A DNA stretch of 64,000 nucleotides from an uncultured Aeriscardovia sp. (GTDB lineage Bacteria; Actinomycetota; Actinomycetes; Actinomycetales; Bifidobacteriaceae). The position numbers were made by a program, and so were the translations under genes. The DNA lies in assembly GCA_903789535.1 (NCBI GenBank), contig CAIFES010000001.1, positions 124,001 to 188,000 of the forward strand. Reading direction: 5' to 3'. The notes under the pieces were generated by a model that was given only the letters and a program-made list of their open reading frames with translations, was not told the DNA's origin and searched no databases. Positions 51,301 through 59,366 of this stretch are shown one piece after another. Within the stretch, counting starts at the first letter, position 1. Each line of letters begins with the position of its first letter.

Positions 51301-51587
51301 GCCTCCGCGATGGCGGGGATGGCGTTCTCGATGGTCTTGAACGACCATTCGAACGTGTGCAGGGTGGCGCCCTCGCTCATGTTCTTCGCCAGACCGTACT
51401 TCTGCCGTGCGGATTCGAAAGCCGCATTGCCGACGGTATCGGAATAGCTGTCTCGGCCAGTTGAGGCGTTTGCCGTTTTTGCACCGACCAGACCGGTGAT
51501 GCCGCAGGCCATGACCATGGCCGTCGAGGCGACGAGGGCGATCAGTTTGCCACCCTGCTGCCGCGATTTTGTTATGCGTCCAGGCAC
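48327..51587 (-). CDS. Secreted alpha-amylase with starch-binding and Big_2 domains
   Basis: Extracellular endo-alpha-1,4-glucanase (GH13, subfamily 28-like). It has 1086 residues. The signal peptide ends about TANA (residue 41). Catalytic residues: nucleophile Asp in DGFRFDAAKHIEL (about 244), acid Glu in YGEVLHDG (about 274) and Asp in ESHDNYSNGD (about 342). After the barrel, two CBM26-like starch-binding modules (VVYARRPGSW...NAAWPGVAM; VIYAVKPAGW...NALWPGTAM) alternate with two Big_2 domains (EWRSSDPAVASVSSDGMV; VVWSSSDPSVVLVSSQGKV). There is no sortase motif, so it is released. GTG at 51587 is chosen because AAAGGAG lies 6-7 nt before it; ATG at 51644 lacks one. LacI-type operators upstream suggest control by maltose or starch signals. 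Confidence 0.95.
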   Translation of the reverse strand: MPGRITKSRQQGGKLIALVASTAMVMACGITGLVGAKTANASTGRDSYSDTVGNAAFESARQKYGLAKNMSEGATLHTFEWSFKTIENAIPAIAEAGFTSVQTEPVSAIHAGSNGRRFTQNWYYAYQPTDTTVGNWIVGSEEDLRSLCATAHSYGVRIIVDVVANHMTSDTNAIAARWRNGGYYHHDCNDGNVSDWNNRYQVTHCKLLGLQDLNTDGNSAVGDMMSDFLRRLVDDGVDGFRFDAAKHIELPGEYNNSSYWTRILANGAQYQYGEVLHDGISRDADYARLFSSSDKAGGGITVSSYGAKLRGALNSRNLDAGSLSSWDAAGVSASNLTSWVESHDNYSNGDRESTGMSQWQMTMGWGVIGSRAKTMSLYFDRPAGSGGSSPQFSEQTQLGDAGSDSWKDPQVSAVNHFRNAMDNEDAAEYLRNCGPTSCLMVERYKADGSADTDGVTVVNMGGRQSLAGLSTTLDDGTYTDQVGGGKITVSGGRITSGDAEGGRVSVFFNRNAVASPSVSVSASRKAFSSQTLDVTLHASSVSHPRYTTSEGRSSEYHDGQVITIGAATAVGSTVSVTVRGTAADGSVISQTFTFRKQDPNARTVVYARRPGSWNRLYAYAYVDDPSAAHVARNAAWPGVAMKQADACGKAAGYDYMYEIPDNLSGTIRVIFDNGEKTGTLKYPADTYDGENAAGLVVDGVVGWNGDLSAGAPKTLGNVTCQTAQAVRSVSLDRTDVTLDMAHGTASTRLSATTDPQGAAVEWRSSDPAVASVSSDGMVTAHKPGTTTITVQAADGVSASARVRVVRTTTTSSAVIYAVKPAGWKSIDAYIYTGDGASARSNALWPGTAMHLVDASDSCSGKNTYRLDVPDLGSGDYRVIFSDNGNSFNRYPGNMAPGMVFHRGTPARWDGRSTSMGSVHCDVAVRSVTISGTDIADGRLNLERGKSSTLIAAVSPSEATDRTVVWSSSDPSVVLVSSQGKVTAKKAGTAVITATAGRVSATVVVTVHEPLLAIAGPGVSHGRMGLSAGQAVQLSGVNKPAQSVQWWSDGEAVAVTGTGYVIGVRTGTCRVHLRCGDATAVVEVTVR

Positions 51588-51783
51588 ATTCGCTCCTTTC
51601 GCGAACATACGCTCGAGCCCAGGAACCACTGCCGACACAGACATCGTGCCGGGTGCGACACTGCCCCGTGGATCCTGTAGGAATCTCTTTTATTATCTTT
51701 TCACGCGCGTGTTCCTCATCGCACGACGCGCGGCATTCTCCGATGGGTTCCGCATGTGTCGACAGTGTCCATCAGAGAACTGG

Positions 51784-51795
51784 ACAACGTTTTCA
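51784..51795. promoter_or_regulatory. Second LacI-type operator (weaker)
   Basis: GACAACGTTTTC is a CG-centred near-palindrome (five of six pairs) lying about 35 bp downstream of the presumed -10 box of the amylase gene. It resembles a second, degenerate LacI-family site that could support DNA looping. Confidence 0.35.
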
Positions 51796-51890
51796 CACGC
51801 AAAACTGCCATCGATGAATGTTGAGTTCAGTATAGACACAGAAATTATTAAGCCGTGGCACAGCATTTTTCCAGCGTGTCGCAGTTCAAT

Positions 51891-51910
51891 ATTTGCAAGC
51901 GTTTGCAAAT
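51891..51910. promoter_or_regulatory. LacI/MalR-type operator upstream of the amylase gene
   Basis: ATTTGCAAGC and GTTTGCAAAT form a CG-centred 20-bp palindrome with nine of ten pairs matching. It matches the TTTGCAA.CGTT.GCAA style of LacI-family maltose regulators. It lies about 60 bp upstream of the putative -10 box. Confidence 0.7.
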
Positions 51911-52062
51911 CCGATAACACAAAATATATCAGTCCACATCCCTGGAAATCAGCAGTCGTTCAAGCCCGGACTGAGAACAAACTCATGAAAAATTGCGGAT
52001 CGCCATCACCGATCTGCCGGGTGCCACGTACCGCGCATGACCGCCTCAGGCGGCCCGGGCCG

Positions 52063-52683
52063 TCAGAGCAGGATGTCGTAGGCGCGGCGTGAGTTGTATG
52101 AGTCCCCGTGGATGAGGATCTTGCCGGCATAGCGGAACCCGGCCTTAGTGATGAGATGGCGCATACGGCCGTTCTTGTCGTGCGTGTCGATGCGCACCTG
52201 CTCGTAGCCTAGGGCCAGCGACTGTTCGAGCAGCGCCGCCAGGAGCCGGGAGCCGATGTGCTGGCCAGCATAGGCGTTGGACGCTGCCACGCGATGGATG
52301 GTGATGTACGGCTCGTCCGGCTCACGCCAGCTGCCCGTGTAAATCTTGTTGTACGACGTGTCCGGACCGGGCACGAGGTTGGCGAGTCCTGCGATCGGCC
52401 CGCCGCCCAGCGGCACGAGCACATACGTCTCGCCCCGGGCGATGCTCTGTTCGAACTCTCCGCGCGTGGGGGTGGTGGCGTCATCCTGCCATTGGGGGAT
52501 GCCGTCACGACGCAGCAGCTCGCGGCTGGCGGCGATGATATCCATGATGCCGTCGAGATCGGCGCTCTCGGCCCGACGGAGCACGAAGGTGTTCTTCCCG
52601 GCCTTGTCGGCGGCAAGCGTATGGACGAGAAGCGGGTCGGACGTCTGCTCCGCCGACCGTGACGTGCTGCGTGATTCTGCCAT
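52063..52683 (-). CDS. GNAT acetyltransferase
   Basis: Acetyl-CoA-dependent acetyltransferase, 206 residues, with the substrate unknown. The domain spans about residues 30-190. VLRRAESADLDGIMDII opens it, IPQWQDD follows, and the acetyl-CoA-binding motif is YAGQHIGSRLLAALLEQSL (Q/R-x-x-G-x-G/A type, with QHIGSR). THDKNGRMRHLITKAGFRYAG is the typical C-terminal 'N..m..l..k.GF' acceptor motif. ATG at 52683 lies after ACGGAGGAG. It is divergent from the tRNA-Gly gene 32 bp away. Confidence 0.9.
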   Translation of the reverse strand: MAESRSTSRSAEQTSDPLLVHTLAADKAGKNTFVLRRAESADLDGIMDIIAASRELLRRDGIPQWQDDATTPTRGEFEQSIARGETYVLVPLGGGPIAGLANLVPGPDTSYNKIYTGSWREPDEPYITIHRVAASNAYAGQHIGSRLLAALLEQSLALGYEQVRIDTHDKNGRMRHLITKAGFRYAGKILIHGDSYNSRRAYDILL

Positions 52684-52715
52684 GGACTCTCCTCCGTGTA
52701 TACTTGCCGGTGCTT

Positions 52716-52789
52716 GCGGGCGTAGCTCAATGGTAGAGCCTCAGTCTTCCAAACTGATTACGCGAGTTCGATTCTCGTCGCCCGCTCCA
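52716..52789 (+). tRNA. tRNA-Gly (anticodon UCC)
   Basis: Cloverleaf: acceptor GCGGGCG with CGCCCGC, D-arm with AGCTCAATGGTAGAGC, anticodon stem TCAGT/ACTGA around CTTCCAA (anticodon TCC at 52748-52750), and T-arm CGAGTTCGATTCTCG. The CCA end is encoded at 52787-52789. Confidence 0.97.
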
Positions 52790-52913
52790 GTCTTATTCTT
52801 CTTCTCTTTCCTCACCCTTTATTTCGTTTTATTTTCTTTCTCTCTGATTTCTTCGATTTCTTCCTTCCGCCTAGTGCCGCTTTCCGCCGTCACAATACCG
52901 GTAGGCTGGGGGT

Positions 52914-55091
52914 ATGGTTCTTTCACATATTCACGCATATACAACGGCCCCCGGCGGCCGGCGGATCGTCGCTCTCGCGGCGGTCGATGCTGATGACGCC
53001 TCCGGCCTGACGAACTCTGCTTCGACGGCATCGTCCAATTCCACGACGACATCCCAGCCTGCATCCCAGCCGCGCCCGCAGGATGACTTCTTCCGCAGCG
53101 TCAACGGCTCATGGATCGACTCGTACATCCTGCCCGATGACAAGTCGAGCTACGGCTCGTTCATGAAGCTCAACGAGGATTCCGAGGACGCGATCCACTC
53201 GATTCTCACCGACCCGCATACGACGGCGACCCGTTCGAAGATCCTCTTCGACACGTTCATGGACACCGAGTCCATCAACAAGGCCGGCGCCACACCGCTC
53301 AAACCGGTCCTCGCCGCGCTCGACGGGGCACAGACGAAAGCGGATCTGACGCGCGTGCTCGGCGCACTCAACCCCGAGGGCGGCCCGGACCTGTTCTCCC
53401 TGTTCGTCTCCGCCGACGCCGGCGACCCGGATAACGCCATCGCCTATATCGGCCAGGGCGGCATCGGTCTGCCCGACGAAGCGTATTACCGTGAGAAGCG
53501 CTACGAGCCGATCCGCACGGCGTACGCGCAGATGATCTCCCGTCTGCTCCTGCTCGCCCATCGTGCCGACAGCGGCAAGGACGCCGATTCGCAGGCGGCG
53601 CGCGTGCTCGCCCTGGAGACAACAATCGCCGGCTGCCACTGGGACAACGTCACCGACCGTGATGATTCCAAGACCTACAACAAGCAGACATGGAAGCAGC
53701 TGGCCGCCCGCCTGTCCCACTTCGATCTGGATGCCTGGGCCGACGCCTGGCAGCAGGCGTATGACAGCACCGCCGCCTCCACGGACATCCCGCTGGATCT
53801 GAAGGACGCGCTTTCCACGCTCATCGTGCGCGAGCCGGACTTCTTCGACGGTCTCGACAAAGTCTGGCAGCAGGCAGATCTGGAGGATCTGCGCCTGTGG
53901 GCCGTCAGCCACGTCATCATCTCCGACGCCTCATTCCTGTCCGACGACTTCGTCCAGGCCGGGTTCGACTTCACCGGGCGCGTGCTCTCCGGCGCAAAAA
54001 AGATCCGCGACCGGTGGAAGCGCGGCGTCAGCCTCGTCAACTCCGCCTGTGGCGAGGACGTGGGCAAGGAATATGTGCAGCGCTACTTCCCCGCCTCCTC
54101 CAAGAAGAAGATGGAGAAACTCGTCTCCAACCTCATCGCCGCCTACCGCGTCTCCATCACCACCTCGGGCTGGCTGGGCGAGCAGACGAAGAAGAAGGCC
54201 CTCGCCAAGCTCGACAAGTTCACGCCGATGATCGGCTACACGCGGCATTGGCGCGACTATTCCGCCCTGCACGTCAGCCGCGACAACTCCATCGTCGAGA
54301 ATCTGCGTGCGGTGAGCGTGTACCAGAATGCGCACGAGCTGTCCAAGGCCGGCAGACCGGTCGACAAGGACGAATGGCTCATGAACCCGCAGGAGGTCAA
54401 CGCCTACTACGAGCCGGACATGAACGTCATCGTCTTCCCCGCCGCCATCCTCCAGCCCCCGTTCTTCGACCCTGACGCCGACGACGCCACCAATTACGGC
54501 GGCATCGGCTGCGTGATCGGTCATGAGATCGGCCACGGCTTCGACGATCAGGGCAGCAAATATGACGGCGATGGGCGTCTGCACGACTGGTGGACCGCCG
54601 AGGACCGAAAGAACTTCGACAGGCTCACCCACGCCCTCATCGACCAGTACAACGCGTTCGTCCCGCTCGATCTCGAAAAGACCTACGCCGCACAGGGCAA
54701 GGCCGACCAGGCACCGCACGTCAACGGCGCGCTGACCATCGGTGAGAATATCGGCGACCTGTCCGGCGTCAACATCGCGCTCAAGGCGTACGTCATCAGC
54801 GAGGGCAAGAAGGCCGACACCCAGAAGGATCTCGAGGACTCCCTCGAGTCGAGCCCGGTGATCGACGGCAAGAGCGCCGCACAGCGCTTCTTCCACAACT
54901 ACGCGCTCATCTGGCGCGGTGTGCGCCGTAACGAGCTGGCGGAGCAGTACCTGGCCATTGACCCGCACTCCCCCGCCGAGTTCCGCACCAATGGCATCGT
55001 GCGCAACGTGGACGCGTTCTACGCGGCGTACGACGTCAAGCCGGGCGACAAGATGTGGCTTGACCCGGACAAGCGTGTGCGCATCTGGTGA
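52914..55091 (+). CDS. pepO: M13-family zinc metallopeptidase (PepO-like)
   Basis: Neprilysin-like endopeptidase that cleaves small peptides. The zinc site is VIGHEIGHGFDDQGSKYD (HExxH, His/Glu/His about residues 537-541), with a third ligand Glu in GENIGDLSG. The substrate-binding motif is NAYYEP and the C-terminal tail is RVRIW, as in the family. It is 725 residues with no signal peptide or membrane segment, so it acts in the cytoplasm. The first 55 residues are Ser/Thr-rich and probably disordered. ATG at 52914 has no clear Shine-Dalgarno; TAGGCT 7-9 nt before it suggests a leaderless mRNA. With PepC and the surface protease it fits a peptide-degradation set. Confidence 0.95.
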   Translation: MVLSHIHAYTTAPGGRRIVALAAVDADDASGLTNSASTASSNSTTTSQPASQPRPQDDFFRSVNGSWIDSYILPDDKSSYGSFMKLNEDSEDAIHSILTDPHTTATRSKILFDTFMDTESINKAGATPLKPVLAALDGAQTKADLTRVLGALNPEGGPDLFSLFVSADAGDPDNAIAYIGQGGIGLPDEAYYREKRYEPIRTAYAQMISRLLLLAHRADSGKDADSQAARVLALETTIAGCHWDNVTDRDDSKTYNKQTWKQLAARLSHFDLDAWADAWQQAYDSTAASTDIPLDLKDALSTLIVREPDFFDGLDKVWQQADLEDLRLWAVSHVIISDASFLSDDFVQAGFDFTGRVLSGAKKIRDRWKRGVSLVNSACGEDVGKEYVQRYFPASSKKKMEKLVSNLIAAYRVSITTSGWLGEQTKKKALAKLDKFTPMIGYTRHWRDYSALHVSRDNSIVENLRAVSVYQNAHELSKAGRPVDKDEWLMNPQEVNAYYEPDMNVIVFPAAILQPPFFDPDADDATNYGGIGCVIGHEIGHGFDDQGSKYDGDGRLHDWWTAEDRKNFDRLTHALIDQYNAFVPLDLEKTYAAQGKADQAPHVNGALTIGENIGDLSGVNIALKAYVISEGKKADTQKDLEDSLESSPVIDGKSAAQRFFHNYALIWRGVRRNELAEQYLAIDPHSPAEFRTNGIVRNVDAFYAAYDVKPGDKMWLDPDKRVRIW

Positions 55092-55122
55092 GCCGGAAGA
55101 CTCGCCGCAGGGGCATTCCGGC

Positions 55123-55587
55123 TCATGCCGGCTGCCCCTGCGGTTCCAGTTCCTCGGGGACGGCGAAATCCTCCGCCGTCCCGCCGTCGGGCCCGGTGGC
55201 ATGGATTTCCTCCTCCGGGTCCTGCTTCTCGCGCAGGCGCGAGAAGCTGGAGACACCGTAGGCGAGGTCATGCCCGGCCGTCCGCGCCTCGAGCACGAGC
55301 GCAGAACGGTTCGTGCCGTCCTCGCCCTGCCAGGAGTCCATCACCATACGGCCGGTGACGGTGACGGGATCGCCTTTGCGCAGGCTCGCCGCCATGTTCT
55401 TCGCGAGCCCGCGGTAGGCACGCACCGTGATCCACACGGTAGGCGCATCCCTCCACTCTCCGCTGCGGCGGTCCTTGTAGCGGCGCGTCGAACCGAGCCG
55501 GAAGCTGCACCCCTCGCATGATTTGGTGCTGAACGGCTCGGGATCGGTGCCCACGAGCCCCGTCATCGCGATATCCGCCTGTGACAT
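55123..55587 (-). CDS. ssb: Single-stranded DNA-binding protein (second type)
   Basis: A 154-residue OB-fold protein of the SSB family. Landmarks are IAMTGLVGTDPEPF at the first strand, VWITVRAYRGLAKNMAASLRKGDPVTVTGRM for the core and SALVLEARTAGHDLAYG for the last strands. The C-terminal tail lacks the acidic DDDIPF tip of the replicative SSB. That fits actinobacterial SsbB-type proteins, which work in recombination, DNA uptake or sporulation-like segregation. ATG at 55587 follows AGAAAGG; the frame upstream to 55653 is not convincing. It is convergent with the M13 peptidase gene. Confidence 0.85.
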   Translation of the reverse strand: MSQADIAMTGLVGTDPEPFSTKSCEGCSFRLGSTRRYKDRRSGEWRDAPTVWITVRAYRGLAKNMAASLRKGDPVTVTGRMVMDSWQGEDGTNRSALVLEARTAGHDLAYGVSSFSRLREKQDPEEEIHATGPDGGTAEDFAVPEELEPQGQPA

Positions 55588-55801
55588 TTTCTGCCTTTCT
55601 CTGAAAAACATTCCATCCGCCGGATGCATCGGCGGATTCCCTGCGGAAAGCATGACGCCATGATTCCCCTGGGAAACCGAAGCCGATTTCTTCGCGGCAG
55701 CCGGCGCCCGTGCGCCGTGATTCCAGCCTCGCTCGCCGTCGCGGGACGCAGAAGCACAAACCTCAATTGTGGAAAACTGGCGAACCGGTACACTGATGGG
55801 C

Positions 55802-55875
55802 GGGGATGTAGCTCAGTCGGTTAGAGCAGCGAACCCATAATTCGTCGGTCCTCGGTTCAAGTCCGAGCGTCCCTA
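55802..55875 (+). tRNA. tRNA-Met (anticodon CAU)
   Basis: Acceptor GGGGATG pairs with CGTCCCT (two G-T pairs). The D-arm has AGCTCAGTCGGTTAGAGC, the anticodon stem GCGAA/TTCGT surrounds CCCATAA (CAT at 55836-55838), and the T-arm is CTCGGTTCAAGTCCGAG. The CCA end is not encoded (the next bases are CTA). The first pair being G-U argues for elongator tRNA; a lysidine-modified tRNA-Ile with the same anticodon cannot be excluded. Confidence 0.9.
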
Positions 55876-56203
55876 CTATTGCCGCGCCTCGCGCACTGCT
55901 GTGACCACGTTGTCGGCAGTGCGCGCCGACCGTCCTGCCGCGGTGACCGCCTCGCGCTTATACTGAAGGGGTGTTCCGCAGGAGGGTGCGCCCTCCACTG
56001 CACGGCCGGCTCGAGGTTGATGCCGGCAGAGCCCTGGTCGGACAGGGCCTCGGAGGATGGGAACAGGCGGTTTTGCCGGTCATCCAGAAAGAAGTGCGAC
56101 ACCGGGATGCAGTCGCGGTTCCTCGCAGCAGGACGCGCACAGCCAGCCGTCTGGAACGGTGCGGCGCCATCCGGCGCCCGGATGTGTACGGAAAAACCAA
56201 GCG

Positions 56204-57553
56204 ATGACGAAGATAGACAGCAGCAGTCGTCCCGACCGGAACCAGGCCGGCGATACCTCCAACGACCCTTCATCCGACAAGCCCGATCTCATCGTCAAAG
56301 ATGACGACGGCGCGCTGCACCTCAACTATCCCGCCCGCCAATCGCACTGGATCCACAAAGCGGAGGCGAAGCAGCGCCTGACCCGCCTGTCAGACCATAT
56401 CCGCGCCGAGGGCTTCGGCAAGGCGGCGTGGGGCTTCATCCGCAACCATCTGTTCCTCGCCGTCCTCATCGTCGGCACCATCCTCACCTCCTTCGCCCAC
56501 GGTGTGCAGACCGACAAGATCGACTGGCACATCCTTGCCGTCCTCTTCCAGCTCATGGTCGTCATCGAGGCACTCGAGCGCTATGGGATCCTCAGCTGGA
56601 TCTCCCTGCATATCCTCAACCGCTGCAAATCCGAGCGCGGCCTGTCCATCGCGATGGGACTGCTCGCACTGTTCCTGGCCATGTTCGCCACCAACGACGT
56701 GACGATCCTCACGCTCATCCCGCTCATTCTGGTGATGAAGCGGCGGGCGCACGTCAACATGTACGTGCAGATGACGATGGTGACCATCTGCGCCAACCTC
56801 GGCTCCTGCCTCACCCCGTTCGGCAACCCGCACAACCTGTACATCTACACGCACTACCATCTCTCCGTCGAACAGTTCATGGGCTTCTCCCTGCCGCTGT
56901 TCGCCGTCTCGGTCATCCTGATTCTCGTGATGCTCGCCTTTGTGCCCAACAAGCCGATCGATCTGAGCCGCGACGAGATCCCCAGACTCGTGCGCCCCCA
57001 GCGGGCCATCCCGTTCGTGCTCGTGTTCATCGCGTTCATCGTCAACCTGCACGTGAACACCACCGCGGTGAGCGTGACGTGCATCCTCTTCGCCTGCCTG
57101 GTGATGCTCGTCTTCGACCCGCGCGTCATCTTCCACCTGAACTGGAATCTGCTCTTCACCCTGTTCTTCATCTTCATCTTCATCGGCAACGTGGCGAACA
57201 TGGCCTTCCTGCAGGAGGCGATGCACGCCCTCGTCCACTCGCCGCTGTCCACGTTCGTCTCGGGCCTGCTGTTCAGCCAGGTGATCTCCAACGTGCCGAT
57301 CACCGTGCTGCTCGCCCAGTTCACCCAGCAGACACCGGCCTTCGCCGCCGGCCTGTTCTACGGTGCTGATATCGGCGGCCTCGGCTCGCCGATCGCCTCG
57401 CTCGCCAACCTCATCACCATCAGCCTGCACCGGCAGGAGTTCCCGGAGGAGAACGGCAGATTCCTCAAGGTGTTCCTCGCCATCAACTTCGCCGCGCTGG
57501 TGTTCATGGGCGTGCTCTTCGGCATCCTGATCGGCACCGGCGTGCTCGCCTGA
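56204..57553 (+). CDS. SLC13/ArsB-like ion transporter
   Basis: A polytopic membrane protein of the ion-transporter superfamily (citrate transporter-like domain), 449 residues with a hydrophilic N-terminus of about 85 residues and about ten hydrophobic segments. Motifs are LAMFATNDVTILTLIPLIL and CANLGSCLTPFGNPHNLYIY in the first half, and SQVISNVPITVLLAQF with YGADIGGLGSPIASLANL in the second; these N-V/N-D-x-x-T/S repeats are the inverted substrate-binding hairpins of the family. It could carry a dicarboxylate, arsenite or sodium; substrate is not decidable. ATG at 56204 is the first Met in a sequence that looks like protein; the frame upstream is open but overlaps a region with no homology signal. 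Single-gene unit. Confidence 0.87.
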   Translation: MTKIDSSSRPDRNQAGDTSNDPSSDKPDLIVKDDDGALHLNYPARQSHWIHKAEAKQRLTRLSDHIRAEGFGKAAWGFIRNHLFLAVLIVGTILTSFAHGVQTDKIDWHILAVLFQLMVVIEALERYGILSWISLHILNRCKSERGLSIAMGLLALFLAMFATNDVTILTLIPLILVMKRRAHVNMYVQMTMVTICANLGSCLTPFGNPHNLYIYTHYHLSVEQFMGFSLPLFAVSVILILVMLAFVPNKPIDLSRDEIPRLVRPQRAIPFVLVFIAFIVNLHVNTTAVSVTCILFACLVMLVFDPRVIFHLNWNLLFTLFFIFIFIGNVANMAFLQEAMHALVHSPLSTFVSGLLFSQVISNVPITVLLAQFTQQTPAFAAGLFYGADIGGLGSPIASLANLITISLHRQEFPEENGRFLKVFLAINFAALVFMGVLFGILIGTGVLA

Positions 57554-57679
57554 GACCGCCTGGCCGCCAGGGCCACACCGGCAGGACAGGCGCCGCCCGC
57601 TATCGCCGCACGGGCAACAGGCGACCTCATATGAGATAATCGGCCACGGCTGTATCAATTCCAAGAGAACGGAAACGCA

Positions 57680-59359
57680 GTGGCAGAGTTTATCTTCCAG
57701 ATGTTCAACGTCCGGAAGGCTTTTGGCGAGCGCGTCATCCTCGACAACGTCTCCATGAGCTTCTATCCGGGCGCCAAGATCGGCGTGGTCGGCCCCAACG
57801 GCATGGGCAAGTCCACGCTGCTCAAGATCATGGCCGGCAAGGAGGAGGTCTCCAACGGCGAGGCGAAGCTCTCGCCCGGCTATTCGGTCGGCATCCTCGA
57901 CCAGGAGCCTGGTCTCGACGAGGACAAGACCGTCATCGAGAACATCGAGCAGGCTGTGGGCGACATGAAGGCCAAGCTCGACCGCTACAACCAGATCGCC
58001 ATGGAGATGGCCCAGCCCGATGCCGATTATGACAAGCTCGGCGCGGAGATGAGCGACCTGCAGACGCAGATTGACGCGGCCGACGCCTGGGATCTCGACA
58101 ACCAGCTCGACCAGGCGATGGACGCGCTGCAGTGCCCGCCGCCCGACACGCCGGTCAAGGTGCTCTCCGGCGGCGAGCGGCGCCGCGTGGCTTTGTGCCG
58201 TCTGCTGCTCGAGGCGCCGGACCTGCTCCTGCTCGACGAGCCGACCAACCACCTGGACGCCGAGTCGATCCTCTGGCTGGAGAACTTCCTGCACGATTAC
58301 AAAGGCACCGTGGTGGCCGTCACCCACGACCGCTCGTTCCTCGACTCGGTGGCCGAGTGGATCTGCGAGGTCGACCGCGGCCAGCTCTACCCGTACAAGG
58401 GCAATTACACCACCTATCTGGAGACGAAGGAGAAGCGTCTGAAGGTGGAGGGCCAGAAGGACGCCCGCCTGCAGAAGCGCCTCAAGAGCGAGATCGAGTG
58501 GGTCCGCTCCTCCGCCAAGGCCCGCCAGGCCAAGTCCCACGCACGACTCGAGCGTTACGAGGCGATGGAGGCCGAGGCGCGCAAGTTCCAGAAGCCGGAC
58601 TTCTCCGAGATCCACATCCCGCCGGGGCCGCGCCTGGGCACGAAGGTGCTTGAGGCGAAGCATCTGCACAAGGCGTTCGGCGACCGCGTGCTCATCGACG
58701 ATCTGTCGTTCTCCCTGCCCAGGAACGGCATCGTCGGCGTCGTGGGCCCCAACGGCGTGGGCAAGTCGACGCTGTTCAAGATGATCGTCGGCCAGGAGAA
58801 GCCCACCTCCGGCGAGCTGAGTCTGGGCGAGACGGTCAAGATCAGCTACGTCGACCAGAACCGCGCGGGCATCGATCCGGACAAGACGCTGTGGGAGGCG
58901 GCCTCGGACGGCAAGGACATCATCGAGGTGGGCGGGATGGAGATCCCCACCCGCGCGTGGGTGGCCTCGTTCGGGTTCAAGGGCTCCGACCAGCAGAAAA
59001 AGGCCGGCGTGCTCTCCGGCGGCGAGCGCAACCGCCTCAACCTCGCCCTGACCCTGCAGAAGGGCGGCAACCTGCTGCTGCTCGACGAGCCGACCAACGA
59101 CCTCGACATCGAGACGCTCAAGTCGCTGGAGAACGCGCTGCTCGAGTTCCCCGGCTGCGCCGTGGTGATCTCCCATGACCGCTGGTTCCTCGACCGTCTT
59201 GCCACGCACATCCTCGCCTGGGAGGGCACGGACGATGATCCGGGCAACTGGTTCTGGTATGAGGGCAACTTCCAGGGCTATCTCGACAACAAGGTGGAGC
59301 GCCTCGGGCCGGATGCGGCCAAGCCGCACCGTCTGCATCGCAAGCTCACCCGCGGGTGA
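57680..59359 (+). CDS. ettA: Energy-dependent translational throttle protein EttA (ABC-F)
   Basis: ABC-F ATPase that binds the ribosomal E site and gates entry into translation according to ADP/ATP ratio. There are two ABC domains: P-loops GPNGMGKSTLLKI (about residue 37) and GPNGVGKSTLFKM (about 356), signatures LSGGERRRVALC and LSGGERNRLNLAL, Walker B LLLLDEPTNHLD and LLLLDEPTNDLD. The P-site tRNA interaction segment (arm) is the Lys/Arg-rich linker between them (ARLQKRLKSEIEWVRSSAKA). The length of 559 residues is standard. The start GTG at 57680 follows GAGAACGGAA. A GATAAT box at 57635-57640 abuts a CTCATATGAG palindrome. It precedes tesB by 7 bp. Confidence 0.97.
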   Translation: MAEFIFQMFNVRKAFGERVILDNVSMSFYPGAKIGVVGPNGMGKSTLLKIMAGKEEVSNGEAKLSPGYSVGILDQEPGLDEDKTVIENIEQAVGDMKAKLDRYNQIAMEMAQPDADYDKLGAEMSDLQTQIDAADAWDLDNQLDQAMDALQCPPPDTPVKVLSGGERRRVALCRLLLEAPDLLLLDEPTNHLDAESILWLENFLHDYKGTVVAVTHDRSFLDSVAEWICEVDRGQLYPYKGNYTTYLETKEKRLKVEGQKDARLQKRLKSEIEWVRSSAKARQAKSHARLERYEAMEAEARKFQKPDFSEIHIPPGPRLGTKVLEAKHLHKAFGDRVLIDDLSFSLPRNGIVGVVGPNGVGKSTLFKMIVGQEKPTSGELSLGETVKISYVDQNRAGIDPDKTLWEAASDGKDIIEVGGMEIPTRAWVASFGFKGSDQQKKAGVLSGGERNRLNLALTLQKGGNLLLLDEPTNDLDIETLKSLENALLEFPGCAVVISHDRWFLDRLATHILAWEGTDDDPGNWFWYEGNFQGYLDNKVERLGPDAAKPHRLHRKLTRG

Positions 59360-59366
59360 AAGAGGG

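Larger units (their letters stand above)
51588..52062. other. Intergenic region, 475 bp, amylase control region
   Basis: AT-rich between two minus-strand genes (about 51800-52000). It holds two CG-centred palindromes (51784-51795, 51891-51910) and TATACT on the minus strand at 51829-51834, a likely -10 box for the amylase gene. The long untranslated leader (about 230 nt) has no obvious hairpin. Confidence 0.6.

Noticed and set aside
53109-55271. Minus-strand open frames opposite the M13 peptidase gene
   Set aside because: The plus strand has the HExxH site and the family C-terminus; the opposite frames show only composition-driven openness.
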